A stretch of 40,786 nt of DNA from Porphyromonadaceae bacterium UBA7203 (GTDB taxonomy: Bacteria; Bacteroidota; Bacteroidia; Bacteroidales; Muribaculaceae): contig DKUN01000002.1 in the NCBI GenBank assembly GCA_002490725.1, forward strand, positions 1 to 40,786, written 5' to 3'. Positions 31,560-40,774 of this stretch are shown piece after piece; position 1 is the first letter of the stretch; every line of letters begins with the position of its first letter. The translations under genes and the position numbers were made by a program. Below the pieces are notes generated by a model. It was not told the DNA's origin. It was given only the letters and a program-made list of their open reading frames with translations, and did not search any database.

Positions 31560-33707
31560 TTACTTGAGGTCGGCGAGGGTGGGGTCGAGGATTTCGAGCA
31601 TCTTGATGGCCGACAGGGGTATGCGTGTGCCGGGACCGAAGATGGCGGCGACGCCAGCGCGGTAGAGGAAGTCATAGTCCTGGGCGGGAATAACGCCGCC
31701 GGCGGTGACCATGATGTCTTCGCGACCGAGCTTTTTGAGTTCGTCGATTACCTGGGGCACGAGTGTTTTGTGGCCTGCGGCGAGGGAGCTGACGCCGAGA
31801 ATGTGGACGTCGTTCTCAACGGCCATGCGGGCTGCTTCGGCCGGGGTCTGGAACAGCGGACCCATGTCGACGTCGAAGCCGCAGTCGGCGTAGCCTGTGG
31901 CTACGACTTTGGCGCCGCGGTCGTGGCCGTCCTGGCCCATTTTTGCAATCATGATGCGGGGCTGACGGCCCTCGCGTTTTGCGAATTCTTCGGTGAGCTT
32001 GCGGGCACGCACGAATTCGGGGTCGTTTTTGGTTTCTGCTGAGTACACGCCTGAGATGGTTCTGATTACTGCTTTATAGCGGCCTACAACGGCTTCGCAG
32101 GCGTCGGAAATCTCGCCGAGGGTGGCGCGATGGCCGGCGGCTTTGACAGCGAGGTCGAGGAGGTTGCCCTGCTTGGTGCGGACGCATTCGGTAATGGCTT
32201 CGAGGTCGGCTTTGACCAGGGCTTCGTCGCGGTGGGCCTTGACGTCGTCGAGGCGTTCAATCTGCTCTTTGCGCACCTGGGTGTTGTCGATTTCGAGGAT
32301 GTCGATGGGGTCTTCGTGGTCGAGGCGGTATTTGTTGATGCCTACGATTGTCTGACGGCCTGAGTCGATGCGAGCCTGGGTGCGTGCGGCGGCTTCTTCG
32401 ATGCGGAGTTTGGGGAGTCCGGTTTCGATTGCTTTGGCCATGCCGCCGAGTTTTTCGATTTCCTGGATGTGCTCCCATGCGCGGCGTGCAATGAGGTCGG
32501 TGAGGGCTTCAACGTAGTATGAGCCTCCCCAGGGGTCGATTTCCTTGGTGATATAGGTTTCTTCCTGGATGTAGATCTGCGTGTTGCGCGCAATGCGTGC
32601 CGAGAAGTCGGTAGGCAGTGCGATGGCTTCGTCGAGCGCGTTGGTGTGGAGGCTCTGTGTGTGGCCGAGGGCGGCGCCCATTGCTTCGATGCAGGTGCGG
32701 CCGACGTTGTTGAAGGGGTCCTGCTCGGTGAGCGACCAGCCTGAGGTCTGAGAGTGGGTGCGCAGCGCGAGTGACTTGGGGTTTTTGGGGTTGAACTGCT
32801 TTACGATTCGGGCCCAGAGCATACGGGCGGCGCGCATTTTTGCGATTTCCATGAAGAAGTTCATGCCGATAGCCCAGAAGAAGCTCAGTCGGGGGGCGAA
32901 GGCGTCGATGTCCATGCCTGCGTTGACGCCTGCGCGGAGGTATTCGAGGCCGTCGGCCAGGGTGTAGGCCAGTTCGATGTCGGCAGTGGCGCCTGCTTCC
33001 TGCATGTGGTAGCCCGAAATCGAGATGGAGTTGAATTTGGGCATGTTCTGCGAGGTGTATTCAAAGATGTCGGCGATAATGCGCATCGAGAATTCGGGCG
33101 GGTAGATGTAGGTGTTGCGCACCATGAATTCCTTGAGAATGTCATTCTGAATGGTGCCTGCCATCTCTTCGAGTTTTGCGCCCTGTTCGAGGCCTGCGTT
33201 GATGTAGAAGGCGAGCACGGGGAGTACGGCGCCGTTCATGGTCATCGAAACCGACATTTTGTTCAGGGGTATGCCGTCGAAGAGCACTTTCATGTCGTCG
33301 AGCGAGCAGATGCTTACGCCGGCTTTGCCGACGTCGCCGACAACGCGCTCGTGGTCAGCGTCGTAGCCACGGTGAGTTGCAAGGTCGAATGCTACCGAGA
33401 GTCCTTTCTGGCCCGATGCGAGGTTGCGGCGGTAGAAGGCGTTTGATTCGGCTGCGGTCGAGAAGCCTGCGTATTGGCGGATTGTCCAGGGGCGCATGGC
33501 GTACATGCCGCTGTAGGGGCCGCGCAGGAAGGGGGGCAGGCCGGCCACGTAGTCGAGGTGTTCGAGGCCCTGGAGGTCGGCTTTGGTGTAGACGGGTTTA
33601 ACGGGAATGAGCTCCGGAGTCAGCCAATCCTCGCCGTGGGGGGCTGCGGCGTGGCCTTTGGGGGCGGTCACTTCCGCAATGTTGATAGTGCTAAAATCGG
33701 GTTTCAT
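31560..33707 (-). CDS. mutB: Methylmalonyl-CoA mutase, large (B12-binding) subunit
   Basis: The 715-residue protein is the catalytic, adenosylcobalamin-binding subunit that interconverts succinyl-CoA and methylmalonyl-CoA. This is the entry to propionate formation in Bacteroidales. The N-terminal TIM-barrel has the typical RGPYSGMYAMRPWTIRQYAGF and HTQSLHTNALDEAIALPT stretches. The C-terminal cobalamin domain has the base-off ligand motif DGHDRG (KMGQDGHDRGAKV) and later GGVIPAQDYDFLYRAGV. Length is standard. It starts three bases after the small-subunit stop, so the two are co-transcribed and probably co-translated. A strong hairpin follows 21 bases after its stop. Confidence 0.97.
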   Translation of the reverse strand: MKPDFSTINIAEVTAPKGHAAAPHGEDWLTPELIPVKPVYTKADLQGLEHLDYVAGLPPFLRGPYSGMYAMRPWTIRQYAGFSTAAESNAFYRRNLASGQKGLSVAFDLATHRGYDADHERVVGDVGKAGVSICSLDDMKVLFDGIPLNKMSVSMTMNGAVLPVLAFYINAGLEQGAKLEEMAGTIQNDILKEFMVRNTYIYPPEFSMRIIADIFEYTSQNMPKFNSISISGYHMQEAGATADIELAYTLADGLEYLRAGVNAGMDIDAFAPRLSFFWAIGMNFFMEIAKMRAARMLWARIVKQFNPKNPKSLALRTHSQTSGWSLTEQDPFNNVGRTCIEAMGAALGHTQSLHTNALDEAIALPTDFSARIARNTQIYIQEETYITKEIDPWGGSYYVEALTDLIARRAWEHIQEIEKLGGMAKAIETGLPKLRIEEAAARTQARIDSGRQTIVGINKYRLDHEDPIDILEIDNTQVRKEQIERLDDVKAHRDEALVKADLEAITECVRTKQGNLLDLAVKAAGHRATLGEISDACEAVVGRYKAVIRTISGVYSAETKNDPEFVRARKLTEEFAKREGRQPRIMIAKMGQDGHDRGAKVVATGYADCGFDVDMGPLFQTPAEAARMAVENDVHILGVSSLAAGHKTLVPQVIDELKKLGREDIMVTAGGVIPAQDYDFLYRAGVAAIFGPGTRIPLSAIKMLEILDPTLADLK

Positions 33708-33710
33708 AGA

Positions 33711-35564
33711 TTAACGGAGAAGTTTGGCGTTAAATGCGCGGAGGGTGTCGAGCACGTTGCTGCGCACGTGAATGAAGTTTTCAATGCCGAGGGCCTTGAG
33801 GTCGTCGGTGCAGGCGGGGGCGCCGGCAACCACGAATTGGGCGCGGCCGTCGAGGAGCTTGAATGCCTCGGGGGCGAATTCGGCATATTCGTCGTCGGAC
33901 GAGCAGAGCACCACGATGTCGGCCTGGGCCTTCATGGCTGCGTCGATGCCGTCGGCTACGGTTTTGAAGCCGTTGTTGTCGATGATTTCATAGCCGGCAC
34001 ATCCGAAGAAGTTGCCCGAGAACTGCGAGCGGGCCAGGCGCATGGCCAGGTTGCCGATGGTGAGCATGAACACTTTCGGGCGGTTAGATGCATGTTCGGT
34101 AGCGAGGCGGAGCTGTTCGAAGTCGCTGGCCAGACGGGTCTGTGTGATGCCGCCGGCCGCCTGTTCTTCCTCGTGGTTGCAGCCACAGCCGCAGCCTTCG
34201 GCGCACGATTCGATTTTCGATGCAGCCATTTCGTTGATGTTGGGGAACTGGTTGGTGCCGAGCAGCACTTCCTTGCGTCGGGCCATGTCGGCGTGGCGCT
34301 TGGCGTTGCTTTCGTTGACGGCGGCCTGAATCTTGCCTTCGGCGAGCGCTTTGGCGAATCCGCCTTCGGCTTCGGTTTCGAGGAAGAGTTTCCAGGCTTC
34401 GTTGGCGAGGCTGACGGTGAGGGTTTCTATGTAGTATGAGCCGCCGGCGGGGTCAACTACCTTGTCGAGATGGCTCTCTTCCTTGAGCAGGAGCTGCTGG
34501 TTGCGGGCAATGCGTTCCGAGAATTCGTCGGGGGTCTTGTAGGGGGTGTCGAACGGGGTCACGGTGATGGAGTCGACGCCGGCCAGGGCTGCGCTCATGG
34601 CTTCGGTCTGGCTGCGGAGCAAGTTGACGTGTGCGTCGTAGACCGTCTGGTTGTAGCGCGAGGTAGAGGCATGGGCCATCATCTTGCATGAGTCGGCCGA
34701 TTCGGGGTTGTATTGTTCGACAATGCGGGCCCAGAGCATGCGGGCTGCGCGGAATTTGGCGAGCTCCATGAAGTAGTTGGTCGAGATGCCCATGTCGAAC
34801 TTGATGCGCTCGGCTGCGGCGTCGGCGCTGAAACCGGCGTCGGTGAGCAGGGTCATCCACTGTGCGCCCCAGCTTAGGGCGTAGCCGAGTTCCTGGTAAA
34901 TGTAAGCGCCGCCGTTGGTGAACATGGCCGAGTTGACGCTCAGCAGGCGCAGGCCCTTGACGGGAGCTGCGGTAGCGAACATGGCGGTAGCCGTAGCCAC
35001 GGGGTCAACGGGAGTTGCGGTGCCGTGCTTGAGTTCGCGCTTCCAGGGGTTGAAGCCGATGCTGCCGCGGAAGGTGTCGGCCGCGCCGGCGCTGACCACG
35101 TATTCAACCAGCAGTTTGGTGAGTTCTACGGCCTTGCGCATGCAGCAGGTCAGGTTGACCTCCACTTTGGTCAGGTCGACTCCGGCAAGCAGGGTGGCAA
35201 CGGCTTCGGCGGTGACTTCGGGCATGTGCCAGCCGAATGAGGTGGCGCCTTTTGTGAGCACCTCGCTCACCTTGGCGTTGGCGTCGGCTGCGTTGTCGGC
35301 AATGATTTCCTGGCGGATGAACCAATCGTTGTCGACACGGGTGCCGCGCACGTAGGGGAATTCTCCCGGAAGGCTGTCGGTCGTCTTCAGGCCGGCAATA
35401 TCCTCGCGGCGATACATGGGGTTGACATTGAAGCCCTCGTTAGTGCGCCAAATGAGTTTCTTTTCGAAGGGAACGCCTTTGAGGTCGACGTCGACCTTGG
35501 CGCGCCATTCCTCGGCGCTGACGGGGGGGAACATGTCAAAAAGTTTTTCGTTATGTTCTGCCAT
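33711..35564 (-). CDS. mutA: Methylmalonyl-CoA mutase, small subunit
   Basis: The 617-residue subunit pairs with the large one to form the heterodimeric mutase. It keeps the barrel fold (RAARMLWARIVEQYNPES, SRYNQTVYDAHVNLLRSQTEAMSA, DPAGGSYYIETLT) but lacks the DxHxxG cobalamin ligand motif, as expected for MutA. A notable feature is a Cys/His-rich linker around residues 451-467 (CAEGCGCGCNHEEE) between the barrel and the degenerate C-terminal domain, which looks able to bind metal. It is the first gene of the unit. Its promoter overlaps that of the divergent B12-riboswitch transcript, tying mutase expression spatially to cobalamin uptake. Confidence 0.96.
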   Translation of the reverse strand: MAEHNEKLFDMFPPVSAEEWRAKVDVDLKGVPFEKKLIWRTNEGFNVNPMYRREDIAGLKTTDSLPGEFPYVRGTRVDNDWFIRQEIIADNAADANAKVSEVLTKGATSFGWHMPEVTAEAVATLLAGVDLTKVEVNLTCCMRKAVELTKLLVEYVVSAGAADTFRGSIGFNPWKRELKHGTATPVDPVATATAMFATAAPVKGLRLLSVNSAMFTNGGAYIYQELGYALSWGAQWMTLLTDAGFSADAAAERIKFDMGISTNYFMELAKFRAARMLWARIVEQYNPESADSCKMMAHASTSRYNQTVYDAHVNLLRSQTEAMSAALAGVDSITVTPFDTPYKTPDEFSERIARNQQLLLKEESHLDKVVDPAGGSYYIETLTVSLANEAWKLFLETEAEGGFAKALAEGKIQAAVNESNAKRHADMARRKEVLLGTNQFPNINEMAASKIESCAEGCGCGCNHEEEQAAGGITQTRLASDFEQLRLATEHASNRPKVFMLTIGNLAMRLARSQFSGNFFGCAGYEIIDNNGFKTVADGIDAAMKAQADIVVLCSSDDEYAEFAPEAFKLLDGRAQFVVAGAPACTDDLKALGIENFIHVRSNVLDTLRAFNAKLLR

Positions 35565-35602
35565 AAATATGAATGAAAATGGTAATAGTCTAATATTACG
35601 CG

Positions 35603-35634
35603 CAAATATAGTCTTTTTTTTCTGAATACGGAAA
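35603..35634 (-). promoter_or_regulatory. Promoter of mutA-mutB
   Basis: On the minus strand TTTC (35634-35631), a 20-base spacer and TATATTTG (35610-35603) resemble the consensus. It overlaps the divergent riboswitch promoter between 35618 and 35634, so polymerase binding at one may exclude the other. Confidence 0.65.
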
Positions 35635-35649
35635 TTTTTCGTAAATTTG
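35618..35649 (+). promoter_or_regulatory. Promoter of the cobalamin riboswitch/btuB unit
   Basis: TTTT (35618-35621), a 20-base spacer and TAAATTTG (35642-35649) fit the Bacteroidetes pattern with a weak -33. The transcript should start near 35653-35655, right at the beginning of the aptamer. Confidence 0.62.
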
Positions 35650-35805
35650 CGGCAGTAACGGATAGGGAATCCGGTTTGAAGCCGGAACAGTACCCGCTGC
35701 TGTGAGTCCTGTGCGCTCCTTGCGTAAGAGCGAGCAAAAAGTCACTGGCCCGTAAGGCCGGGAAGGCGCATCGCTTTGAGGACGAGTCAGAAAACCTGCC
35801 GCTAC
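35650..35805 (+). promoter_or_regulatory. Cobalamin (B12) riboswitch
   Basis: The sequence shows the conserved parts of the cobalamin aptamer in order. They are GGGAATCCGGTTTGAAGCCGG with CCCGCTGCTGTGAGTC, then GTCACTGGCC...GGCCGGGAAGGCGC, and finally the B12 box AGTCAGAAAACCTGCC near 35785-35800. GCGGCAG at 35649-35655 can pair with CTGCCGC at 35796-35802 as the closing stem. Ligand binding should lower expression of the TonB-dependent receptor downstream. The expression platform is not obvious, but a CCCG/CGGG hairpin-forming stretch at about 35830-35845 lies just before the ATG at 35855, which favours control of translation over termination. Confidence 0.93.
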
Positions 35806-35854
35806 GACCCTACATCATTCGCATTGACGCCCGCGGGTTTACGGGTTCGACTTT

Positions 35855-37852
35855 ATGAAATTTTTAACCGTTATAAGCTACATAATCCTTGCCGCAGCCG
35901 GCTTCACCGCGGCTGCCGGGCAACCTGCCGACTCGACCCTCCTGCGCGAGGTCGAGGTGACGGCTGTGCGCCCGGAGGTCGAGGTCATTCCCGTGCAGAC
36001 GCTCGGGGGTGACGAGCTGAGGCGCCTGAATTCCCATAATGTAGCCGACGCGATGCGCTACTTTGCGGGAGTGCAGATCAAGGACTATGGCGGCATGGGG
36101 GGCATCAAGACCATCAATGTGCGCTCGATGGGGTCGCACCATACCGGAGTGGTCTACGACGGAGTCGAACTCGGCAACGCCCAGAACGGCCAGATTGACC
36201 TGGGCCAGTTCTCGCTCGACAACATAGCGGAAATTTCGCTCCACAACGGCCAGAGAAGCGAAATTCTGCAGCCCGCCAGGGATTTCGGTTCGGCGGGCAC
36301 GGTCTATATGCGCACGCGTCGCCCCGAGTTTGCCCCGGGCGAGCGTTTCCATCTGAGGGCCACGGCGCGCACGGGCTCGTTTGACCTGATTAACGTCGGC
36401 GCCGTAGCCGAAGTGAGGCTGAGCAACCGCGTCAATGCCTCGGTCAGCGTCGACGGGCTGAATTCGTCGGGTAAATATAAGTTCCGCTACCGGCGCTTCA
36501 ACCGTCTGGGCGAAGTAGCCTACGACACGACCGCCGTGCGCCATAACGGCGACATCTGCGCCTTGCGCTCCGAGGCCAATGTCTACGGCACGCTGACTGC
36601 CGGCTACTGGAGCGCCAAACTCTATAATTACTCGAGCAACCGGGGCGTGCCGGGTGCGATTGTCAACAACGTGTGGCGCCGTGGCGAGCGCCTGCGCGAC
36701 AACAATTCATTTGCCCAGGCGTCGTGGCAGTCGTCGTGGGGTCGGTTTGCAACGCTTTGCAATCTTAAATACTCGTTTTATAACACACACTATCTCAACA
36801 ATGACTCGCGCCAGCAAAAGGTGGATAACCGCTATCGCCAGCATGAGTTTTACTTTTCGACGGCCAACCAATGGCGCATCATGGCGTTCTGGAACGTGGC
36901 GCTGAGCTATGACTTGCAGTTCAACTCCATGTGGGCCGACCTCTACAACTTCCACACGCCGCAGCGCATTTCCAATCTGCTTGCCCTGGCGTCATCGCTC
37001 AATTTCAGCCGCGTGAAGTTTCAGCTCAGCGGCCTCGCCACGTTTGTCGACGACCGCGTTGAGGGACGCGCGCCCGAGCCGACAAAAAAAGTGGTCACTC
37101 CGGCAGCCTGCCTGTCGGTCAATCCGTTGCGCTCCACGTCTGACCTGTCGGTGCGCGCGTTTGCCAAGCAGAGTTTCCGCATGCCAACGTTTAATGACCT
37201 CTATTACACCGATGCGGGCAATGCGGCTCTGAAGCCCGAACGGGTGACGCAATTCGATTGCGGCCTGCTCTATTCGCGCACTCGCGCTGCGGGCATGCTC
37301 ACGGCGGCGCGCTTTTCGGCCGATGCCTACATGAACCTGGTGACGGATAAGATTGTGGCTTATCCGAAGGGGCAGCAGTTCCGCTGGACCATGCTCAACC
37401 TGGGCAAGGTAGAGATTCGCGGACTTGACCTCAGCGGCATGCTCACGCTCAATCCGGTCGGAAGCCTGTTCGTTACCCTGCGCGGGCAGTACACTCTGCA
37501 GAAGGCCATCGACGTCACCGACTCCGGCAGCACCTATTATCGCGACCAGATTCCTTACGTGCCGCTCCATTCGGGCTCGGCGGCGGTTAGCGTGCGCTAT
37601 GGGCGGTGGGAGCTGAATTATAGCTATGTCTATGTGGGCGAGCGGTGGAATCAGCACGAAAACACCGACGCCAACCACATGCGCCCGTGGCAGACGAGCG
37701 ACGCCTCGCTGGCGGCCGACTTCGCTCTGGGCAAGGTAGGCCTGCGCGCTATGGTCGAGGTCAATAACCTGATGGGGCGCGACTACGACGTGATTCTCAA
37801 TTATCCGATGCCGCGCCGCAACTATCGCCTTACGGTTGCCGTATCAATCTGA
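35855..37852 (+). CDS. btuB: TonB-dependent cobalamin/corrinoid receptor (BtuB-like)
   Basis: The 665-residue outer-membrane receptor has a signal peptide (FLTVISYIILAAAGFTAAAG), an N-terminal plug domain (LREVEVTAVRPEVE as TonB-box-like start, then NVADAMRYFAGVQIKDYGG and INVRSMGSHHTGVVYDGV) and a long beta-barrel ending in RLTVAVSI. There is no N-terminal carboxypeptidase-like extension and no SusD partner, which argues against a glycan receptor. The B12 riboswitch directly upstream identifies the substrate as cobalamin or a related corrinoid. It is convergent with a HAD phosphatase gene, with six bases between the stops. Periplasmic and inner-membrane B12 transport genes are not in this window. 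Confidence 0.93.
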   Translation: MKFLTVISYIILAAAGFTAAAGQPADSTLLREVEVTAVRPEVEVIPVQTLGGDELRRLNSHNVADAMRYFAGVQIKDYGGMGGIKTINVRSMGSHHTGVVYDGVELGNAQNGQIDLGQFSLDNIAEISLHNGQRSEILQPARDFGSAGTVYMRTRRPEFAPGERFHLRATARTGSFDLINVGAVAEVRLSNRVNASVSVDGLNSSGKYKFRYRRFNRLGEVAYDTTAVRHNGDICALRSEANVYGTLTAGYWSAKLYNYSSNRGVPGAIVNNVWRRGERLRDNNSFAQASWQSSWGRFATLCNLKYSFYNTHYLNNDSRQQKVDNRYRQHEFYFSTANQWRIMAFWNVALSYDLQFNSMWADLYNFHTPQRISNLLALASSLNFSRVKFQLSGLATFVDDRVEGRAPEPTKKVVTPAACLSVNPLRSTSDLSVRAFAKQSFRMPTFNDLYYTDAGNAALKPERVTQFDCGLLYSRTRAAGMLTAARFSADAYMNLVTDKIVAYPKGQQFRWTMLNLGKVEIRGLDLSGMLTLNPVGSLFVTLRGQYTLQKAIDVTDSGSTYYRDQIPYVPLHSGSAAVSVRYGRWELNYSYVYVGERWNQHENTDANHMRPWQTSDASLAADFALGKVGLRAMVEVNNLMGRDYDVILNYPMPRRNYRLTVAVSI

Positions 37853-37858
37853 GTGCGG

Positions 37859-38506
37859 TCAGATGAAGGCGAGCAGCGCGTCGGGCGAGGTGATGATGTG
37901 TTCGGCCAGGAACTGGCGCAGTTCGCCGACGGGGCGGAAACCCCACGTAACGCCCACGCTTTCCACGCATGCGCGGCGGGCGGTTTCCATGTCGACGCCG
38001 CTGTCGCCGATGTAGATAACGTCGGCCTTCGGAGTCGGAATGGTGCGCAGCACGTTGAACACAATCGACGGGTCGGGCTTGGCGGGAATGCCGGGGCGCA
38101 TGCCGTGGACCGCCTCGAAGGGTAGCCTCGGAAAAAAGTGGGCTATCAGGGCCGACGTGGCCGCCTGATATTTGTTTGACGCCACGGCAAGCTTCACGCC
38201 GCGGGCCGCGAGTTCGAAGAGCAGGTCCTCGATGCCCGGGTAGGGAAGGGTGTGGTCCCAGAGATGGCGGTCATAGTAATTCTGGAAAATCTCGCGTATG
38301 CGGCCGATTGTCTGCGGGTCGCGGTGGTCGGGCGGAAGCACGCGCTCAAGCAGGCGTCCGACTCCGTTACCGACAAAAAACGGGTAGCTTGCGATGTCGT
38401 GGGTCGGGAATCCGCATTCCGTCAGGGCATGGTTGGCCGCATGGGCCAGGTCGTCGATAGTGTTGAGCAGGGTGCCGTCGAGGTCGAATATGGCGAGTTT
38501 CTTCAT
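37859..38506 (-). CDS. gph: HAD-family phosphatase, phosphoglycolate phosphatase-like
   Basis: The 215-residue HAD hydrolase has the nucleophile motif FDLDGTLLNT (Asp8 and Asp10), a helical cap typical of subclass I, motif II in KLAVASNK, a motif III lysine in IPAKPDP, and the acidic motif IV IYIGDSGVDMETA. The closest functional group by pattern is Gph, which removes 2-phosphoglycolate, but HAD specificity cannot be read from sequence, and other phosphosugars are possible. It ends six bases from the convergent receptor gene. On the same strand it follows the acyltransferase-3 gene after 55 bases and may share its transcript. Confidence 0.88.
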   Translation of the reverse strand: MKKLAIFDLDGTLLNTIDDLAHAANHALTECGFPTHDIASYPFFVGNGVGRLLERVLPPDHRDPQTIGRIREIFQNYYDRHLWDHTLPYPGIEDLLFELAARGVKLAVASNKYQAATSALIAHFFPRLPFEAVHGMRPGIPAKPDPSIVFNVLRTIPTPKADVIYIGDSGVDMETARRACVESVGVTWGFRPVGELRQFLAEHIITSPDALLAFI

Positions 38507-38561
38507 GTAATATATAGAGAGCGTTGAAAGGGTTGGCAGGCAGGGTTAGGTTCGAGAGGAT

Positions 38562-39737
38562 TCAGGCAATGAAGCGCCGCAGCGGAGCAACTGAACGGAA
38601 AAGGGCGCTGAGCCCCAGGGCGGCGGCAAACGACACGATCGTGGCGCCGGCAATGCGCACTATGGCGGGGAGTCCGGCAATGTCAAAGAGGTCGTAGGCC
38701 ATGTAGACGAAGATGAAGTGACAGAGGTAGACGCCGAAGCTGAGCGAGGCCAGGCGCGTCAGCAACGGCGAGCCTTTGACGGCCAGTTTCTGCACCACGA
38801 TAAATACCGGCACGGTCATCATTGTCACATTGATGCCGCAGAACAGCCATATGATTTCAAGATAGGCGTAATTGCCCGGAAAGAGTTCCTGAAATTGGAG
38901 ATAGCCGCCGGCCGTGATGGCATAGCCTCCGAGGAAAACGGGAATGCACACGGCCAGGGTTTTGCTCCATGACCACTGAAGCGGCCATTTGGTAAGGTAG
39001 AACGCCAGCACCAGGTAGCCTGTGAAGCCGCTGACGTAGTAGAGCGAGCCGAAGGCATTCCAGTCGCACACGCCGAGCAGGCCCATATTGCCGAAGTTGC
39101 CGCGGTAGCCGAGATGCGGAGCAAGCATCTGCAGGTAGGGAATAAAGAGCGATGCGCACCAGATTCCGAGCAGCAGGCCTACGTCGCGGCGCGATGCGCG
39201 AGCGAGCCACGGCGACATGACCGGCATGATGAGGTAGAGGCCTATGAGCATGTAGATATACCAGAGAGGCACGGTGTCGAAGTTGAAGTTAAACACCCAG
39301 GTGTAGAGTTTGGCCAGCAGCCCGGCCGAATCGTAGTCGGCGAGCGTTACCATCGGGTTGGCCGATCCGGAGCCTACGGTAGAGAAGTAGGCCGTGAACA
39401 TTACCGGCAGAGCTATTGACCAGAATATCAGCGGGCGGATTATGCGGCCTATGCGTTTGCGGTAAAACGCGCCCAGTGGCATCGACGTGTCGACTGGCAG
39501 GAGCAGCACACCGGTCATCATGACAAACAGCGGCACGCACGGTCGGGTGAGCGAGCCCGCGAAGACACCGGTCAGGAAACTTGACCGGTCGGAACTGAAG
39601 GCGGCTATGAATGAGTCGCAGTTATGGGCAAAGACCACAAGGAAGGCTGCCATAACCCTGAGCAGGTCGATCCAGCCGATGGTTTCGCGCCGCCTCGGCG
39701 GCAGGTCGGTTACGGTGTGGTGGAGGTTGTTGTTCAT
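38562..39737 (-). CDS. Acyltransferase family 3 membrane protein
   Basis: The 391-residue protein has about ten membrane segments and the acyltransferase-3 family opening IGWIDLLRVMAAFLVVFAH. That stretch contains the conserved R and the catalytic-type histidine (FAHN). Family members O-acylate surface sugars, peptidoglycan or small molecules using cytosolic acyl donors; the substrate here is unknown. The cytosolic N-terminus is short and polar. It follows the EamA transporter by 24 bases and precedes the HAD phosphatase, and the three probably form one transcript from the promoter near 40694. No glycan-biosynthesis genes neighbour it in the window, so no specific surface polymer can be suggested. 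Confidence 0.9.
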   Translation of the reverse strand: MNNNLHHTVTDLPPRRRETIGWIDLLRVMAAFLVVFAHNCDSFIAAFSSDRSSFLTGVFAGSLTRPCVPLFVMMTGVLLLPVDTSMPLGAFYRKRIGRIIRPLIFWSIALPVMFTAYFSTVGSGSANPMVTLADYDSAGLLAKLYTWVFNFNFDTVPLWYIYMLIGLYLIMPVMSPWLARASRRDVGLLLGIWCASLFIPYLQMLAPHLGYRGNFGNMGLLGVCDWNAFGSLYYVSGFTGYLVLAFYLTKWPLQWSWSKTLAVCIPVFLGGYAITAGGYLQFQELFPGNYAYLEIIWLFCGINVTMMTVPVFIVVQKLAVKGSPLLTRLASLSFGVYLCHFIFVYMAYDLFDIAGLPAIVRIAGATIVSFAAALGLSALFRSVAPLRRFIA

Positions 39738-39761
39738 TAAGGAGGGGGAGGGTTGATGTGG

Positions 39762-40649
39762 TTATTTTGATGTAAGGTAAACGCCGGTAATAATGGCGGC
39801 GGCGCCGATTATGGTCCATGGTGTCAGCTGTTCGCCGAGAATGACCGATGAGGCCATAATGGTGACCAGCGGATTGAGATATATATAGTTCGACGCTTTT
39901 TCAGGGCCGAGCGCCTTGACCACAATATTCCATATCATATAGCAGGCAAACGAGGCACCGACGCCGAGAAAGAGCAGATTGGCGAGAACCGGGCCGGGAT
40001 TTGACAGCGGCAGTCTGATGCCGACACCGCTCAGGGCGGCGTAGGCGGCGGCCGTGACGATGCCGTAGAAAAACACCTTGCGCGTAATGAACATGTTGGA
40101 GTAGGTCGAGTTGAGCCGCTTGACCAGCAGAGTGTAGACGGCCCACGACAGTGCGGCTGTCAGCGTCAGGAAATCGCCCAGCGGGTTGATGCCGAGGTTG
40201 AGCGAGCCGTTGAGCACAACCGTGCCCACTCCGGCCAGCGCCAGCAGCGAGCCGCCCCATGCTATAGGTTTGATTCTGTCCTTTAGCACGGCGCTGCCCA
40301 GAATCATGGTGAAAACGGGCGCCATGCAGATCAGCAGCGACACGTTGGAGGCAAAGGTGATGCCGAGTGCGCTGTTTTCGGCCAGAAAGTAGAGTGAGCC
40401 GCCAGTGAGTCCGGCCAGGGCAAGCAGCATTTCGTCGCGCACGCTCGATGCAAACAGCCTGCTGTGAGAAAAGAATATGATGCAGATGTAGGCAATGGCA
40501 AACCTGCTGATGAATATGTCGGTCGGCGACATGCCTTGGCCGAGGAGTATTTTGGTCGACACAAAAGTGACGCCCCACACGCTTACCGTGAGGAACGCCA
40601 GAAAGCTATATAGCGCCCCGGCTCTGTCTGTACTGACACTTGTGTTCAT
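39762..40649 (-). CDS. EamA-family (DMT superfamily) transporter
   Basis: The 295-residue protein has ten predicted membrane segments in two homologous EamA repeats. The first begins LAFLTVSVWGVTFVSTKILL and the second LTLTAALSWAVYTLLVKRL, both with the typical conserved Trp-Gly or Trp-Ala turn. Such proteins export amino acids or other small metabolites; the substrate is not predictable. The frame begins with a TTG at 40670, but the ATG at 40649 (MNTSVSTDR) is the better start and leaves a leader of about 40 bases from the -7 box. It is first in a likely transcript with the acyltransferase and phosphatase genes. Confidence 0.9.
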   Translation of the reverse strand: MNTSVSTDRAGALYSFLAFLTVSVWGVTFVSTKILLGQGMSPTDIFISRFAIAYICIIFFSHSRLFASSVRDEMLLALAGLTGGSLYFLAENSALGITFASNVSLLICMAPVFTMILGSAVLKDRIKPIAWGGSLLALAGVGTVVLNGSLNLGINPLGDFLTLTAALSWAVYTLLVKRLNSTYSNMFITRKVFFYGIVTAAAYAALSGVGIRLPLSNPGPVLANLLFLGVGASFACYMIWNIVVKALGPEKASNYIYLNPLVTIMASSVILGEQLTPWTIIGAAAIITGVYLTSK

Positions 40650-40693
40650 TCTGTCTGTGTGGGAACTCAAGAGGAAGTAATTTAATCTTACTG

Positions 40694-40725
40694 CAAAATT
40701 ACCTCTTTTCAGGCATTAAAACAAA
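40694..40725 (-). promoter_or_regulatory. Promoter of the EamA/acyltransferase/phosphatase unit
   Basis: On the minus strand TTTG (40725-40722), a 20-base spacer and TAATTTTG (40701-40694) match the Bacteroidetes consensus on both boxes. Confidence 0.75.
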
Positions 40726-40741
40726 TCGGGGGGGCTATAAA

Positions 40742-40774
40742 CAAAAAAATTGATTGTCGTCGCGACAACCAATC
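40742..40774 (-). terminator. Intrinsic terminator for a minus-strand gene outside the window
   Basis: On the minus strand GATTGGTTGTCG (40774-40763) pairs with CGACAATCAATT (40759-40748), with two G-T wobbles and a CGA loop. A run of T residues follows. No gene in the window ends here, so it must terminate a leftward gene that lies beyond the right edge. Confidence 0.8.
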
